In this document: piece after piece, positions 61,968-64,000 of the stretch | How the letters are laid out: the number at the start of each line of letters is the position of its first letter | Position numbering within the stretch: the stretch's first letter is position 1 | Assembly (NCBI RefSeq): GCF_010728155.1 | Contig: NZ_AP022605.1 | Coordinates: 434,001-498,000 of the forward strand | DNA: 64,000 nucleotides | Direction: 5' to 3' | Source of the DNA: Mycolicibacterium doricum | GTDB taxonomy: Bacteria; Actinomycetota; Actinomycetes; Mycobacteriales; Mycobacteriaceae | The notes under the pieces: model-generated | Seen by the model: only the letters and a program-made list of their open reading frames with translations | The model's database searches: none | Told to the model about the DNA's origin: nothing | Position numbers and translations under genes: made by a program

Positions 61968-64000
61968 TCAACCTTCGTTCACCCTACGTGGCGTACCCCC
62001 GGTTGCCGCAACCCGCAGGCCGATTCTCACCAAACCGTCAGTGTTCTTTGATGCGGCGTTCTTTGATGCGGCCGCCGAACCGGCGTCGAGCAGGTCCGAC
62101 AGCGCGACGACGAGAGGAGCGGGGGGCCGCCAACTGAACACACCGGCCGGATCACCGTCGACCTGCGGCGTCGACGCCCCGCACATTCCGCGCACGAACA
62201 GGTACAGCACGCCGCCGAGATGTTCTTCCGGGTCGTACCCCGGCACTCGCCAGCGCAGGAAACGATGCACCACAACGCAGTACAGCAGCGCCTGCAGCGG
62301 ATAGTCCGAGTGCAACATCGCCTCGGCCATGCGGGCGCGGCCGTAATGGGCGGCGGTGAGCGGTGAATCCGGTTGGCCGAGCCAGTTCGTCTTGTAGTCG
62401 ACCACCAGATAGCGGCCGTCCACCCGCAGCACCGCGTCGATCGACCCGGTCAGGTACCCCTTGAGCGACTGGCCGCCCAGGGCGCGGTCGGTGAGCCGGG
62501 CACCGTACGGGGCCAGCACGTCGTCGGCCTGAAGGTGCCTCCCGAGCAGGCGGCCCACGTCGGCCAGCGTGATCGCCGGCGCACCCGCGCGCACGTCCCC
62601 GCGGGCCAGCGGCAACTCGAACTCCAACTCGCACAGGCGGTCCCGCAATCCGATCTGCCGAAGCGTCACGTTCGGTGCGAGCGCGCCGAGCGGGGTGTCG
62701 TGCATCGGCAGCAGCGCCTCGGCCAGCACCTCGGGAGCGACGTCGACCGGCCACCACACCCTGTGTTCACGGACCCTGCGCTCCAGTTCGGCGCGGAGAT
62801 CGGTGGCGAACGGGTCGGCGTGCTCGAGCACCGCATGCACCAGTGACCCGAACTTCGCGCCCGTCGGCAGCTCCGCCATCGGCGAGGACACCGCGGCGGC
62901 CTCGTCGTCGGGCTTCCAGATCGGCACCCCGGCGGTTTCGTCGTCGAGTTCGACCACCTCGGGTTCACTGGTCACACCGCTGCCCCCGGTCTCTTCGGCG
63001 GCCCGCAGTAGCCCCGAGTACGACGTGCGCCGCCACGCGGTGTCGATGCCACGGTGGAAGTGCCGAACCTGGAGCCCCGTCGGCTGCACGTGCGGATGGG
63101 GTGCTGCGGGTCCGGCGATCTGGGAGTCCTCGAGCGCCGGCCCGCCGAGATCGGCCCACGCGCGCAGCGCCGTCCTGGCGTCCCCGTCGTCGATTCTCGG
63201 CGGATCGCAGCGGTCCGGCACGGTCGTGTCGCCGGGCCTGCGCCCCCGCAGCAGCCGCGACAGCCCGCCGTTGGGTTCGTCCCACGACGGCGCCCACCAC
63301 GCGACCACCTGGGACTGCGCCCGCGTCAGCGCGACGTAGGTCAGACGCACGTCGTCGCTTGCGGCCTCGCTGCGGCCGAGACGTTCCACCTGTGCGTGGT
63401 CGGGGCTGTCGTCGCCGCCGATGTGCAGACAGCGGGTGCGGCCGTCGTGGAACAGCACGCAGTCGCGCGTCTGGATGTTGCGGTTGAACGCGAACGGCAG
63501 GTACACCACCGGGTACTGCAGGCCCTTGCTGACCCACACGGTCATGATCTGCACGGCCGCGGCATCGTTGTCGAGGCGGCGGTTGCGTTCCACGGCACCG
63601 CTGCGCTCCTCGCGCTGCGTGCGCAGCCAGTCCCGCAGCGCAGGCAGGCCGAAGTGTTCGCGGTGCGCGACGTCGTGCAGCACCTGCGTCAGGTGGGCGA
63701 GGTCGGTCATGTGCCGCGCACCGTCGCGCCAGGACAGCACCCGCCGTCCCATCCCGGTCATGTTCGCCGCTTCGAAGATCGCGGCGACACCACGCTCACG
63801 GGCGTGGTCGGCCCACGCGCGCAGCCGTTCGGCGATCTCGTCGGTCAACGGGTCGCCCTGTGCGGCGAGTTCTTCGGCGGTGCGGCCGAAGAACATCGTG
63901 GTGGCCGCGGCGCGCACCAGCCCGGAGCGGTGCGGCTGGTCGAACGCCTCCAGCAGGCACAGCCAGTCGTCACCGGCGGGGGAGTTGAATACGTCGGAGT
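61968..64000 (-). CDS. recB: Exodeoxyribonuclease V beta chain RecB, partial
   Basis: The frame is open to the right edge, so only the C-terminal 677 residues are seen. Helicase motifs IQIMTVWVSKGLQY-type (here VQIMTVWVSKGLQYPVVYLP) and RLTYVALTRAQSQVVAWWAP belong to the UvrD/SF1 C-terminal part. The nuclease domain has YLVVDYKTNWLGQP, the D-Y-K motif of RecB nucleases. The last residues carry a short repeat, AASKNAASKN, from a 15-bp tandem repeat. With recD downstream it forms the RecBCD locus, and recC should lie to the right outside the window. Confidence 0.94.
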   Translation of the reverse strand, partial: SDVFNSPAGDDWLCLLEAFDQPHRSGLVRAAATTMFFGRTAEELAAQGDPLTDEIAERLRAWADHARERGVAAIFEAANMTGMGRRVLSWRDGARHMTDLAHLTQVLHDVAHREHFGLPALRDWLRTQREERSGAVERNRRLDNDAAAVQIMTVWVSKGLQYPVVYLPFAFNRNIQTRDCVLFHDGRTRCLHIGGDDSPDHAQVERLGRSEAASDDVRLTYVALTRAQSQVVAWWAPSWDEPNGGLSRLLRGRRPGDTTVPDRCDPPRIDDGDARTALRAWADLGGPALEDSQIAGPAAPHPHVQPTGLQVRHFHRGIDTAWRRTSYSGLLRAAEETGGSGVTSEPEVVELDDETAGVPIWKPDDEAAAVSSPMAELPTGAKFGSLVHAVLEHADPFATDLRAELERRVREHRVWWPVDVAPEVLAEALLPMHDTPLGALAPNVTLRQIGLRDRLCELEFELPLARGDVRAGAPAITLADVGRLLGRHLQADDVLAPYGARLTDRALGGQSLKGYLTGSIDAVLRVDGRYLVVDYKTNWLGQPDSPLTAAHYGRARMAEAMLHSDYPLQALLYCVVVHRFLRWRVPGYDPEEHLGGVLYLFVRGMCGASTPQVDGDPAGVFSWRPPAPLVVALSDLLDAGSAAASKNAASKNTDGLVRIGLRVAATGGTPRRVNEG

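Overview
The window is high-GC actinobacterial DNA and almost certainly comes from a mycobacterium, probably a fast-growing Mycolicibacterium-type species. The reasons are a mycolic-acid methyltransferase, many ESX (type VII) secretion substrates, F420/deazaflavin-dependent oxidoreductases, a mycothiol-type DinB enzyme and a RecB/RecD pair. No tRNA, rRNA or CRISPR array was seen.

Layout. 1-13.5 kb is mostly ordinary chromosome: a mycolate methyltransferase running off the left edge, an alanine-dehydrogenase-like enzyme, a glycosyltransferase, a PQQ-type sugar dehydrogenase lipoprotein, polyphosphate kinase 2, the remains of a VapBC module, and a complete cobalt nitrile hydratase operon (DUF1097 membrane protein, beta, alpha, activator, CbtB, CbtA) facing a GlxA-type regulator.

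13.9-37.7 kb is an accessory island built from ESX-secreted polymorphic toxins and their immunity genes. It holds an EspA/EspE-type effector with two small membrane proteins. It also holds two copies of a WXG100-WXG100-toxin operon with identical front ends and different toxic tips, one of them split by a 1694-bp IS1380-family element. A third toxin type has its own secretion partner and immunity gene, and there are many decayed tips, immunity genes and N-terminal modules. Two long near-identical direct repeats (about 3.1 kb and 1.7 kb) and a truncated IS3-family element show how the island has been shuffled. A large PLD-nuclease/SF2-helicase/DUF3427 protein sits between the two operon copies.

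37.8-47.9 kb continues as a defence and conflict region: an intact VapBC pair, a deazaflavin-dependent reductase, a truncated NERD protein, an orphan TNT (NAD+ glycohydrolase) toxin domain with its IFT-like immunity gene, a NUDIX regulator, and a complete four-gene Wadjet (JetABCD/EptABCD) anti-plasmid operon.

47.9-64 kb returns to chromosome: an HtrA-type protease, membrane proteins, an F420-dependent oxidoreductase, a DUF218 protein, a large UPF0104/MprF-like membrane protein coupled to a sulfatase and an SRPBCC protein, a SulP transporter, recD, a NYN/LOTUS protein, a STAS protein, and recB running off the right edge.

Reading frames in the island are often broken by 1-2 base differences. 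Some may be assembly errors, but the differences between repeat copies and the clean target-site duplication argue for real decay.
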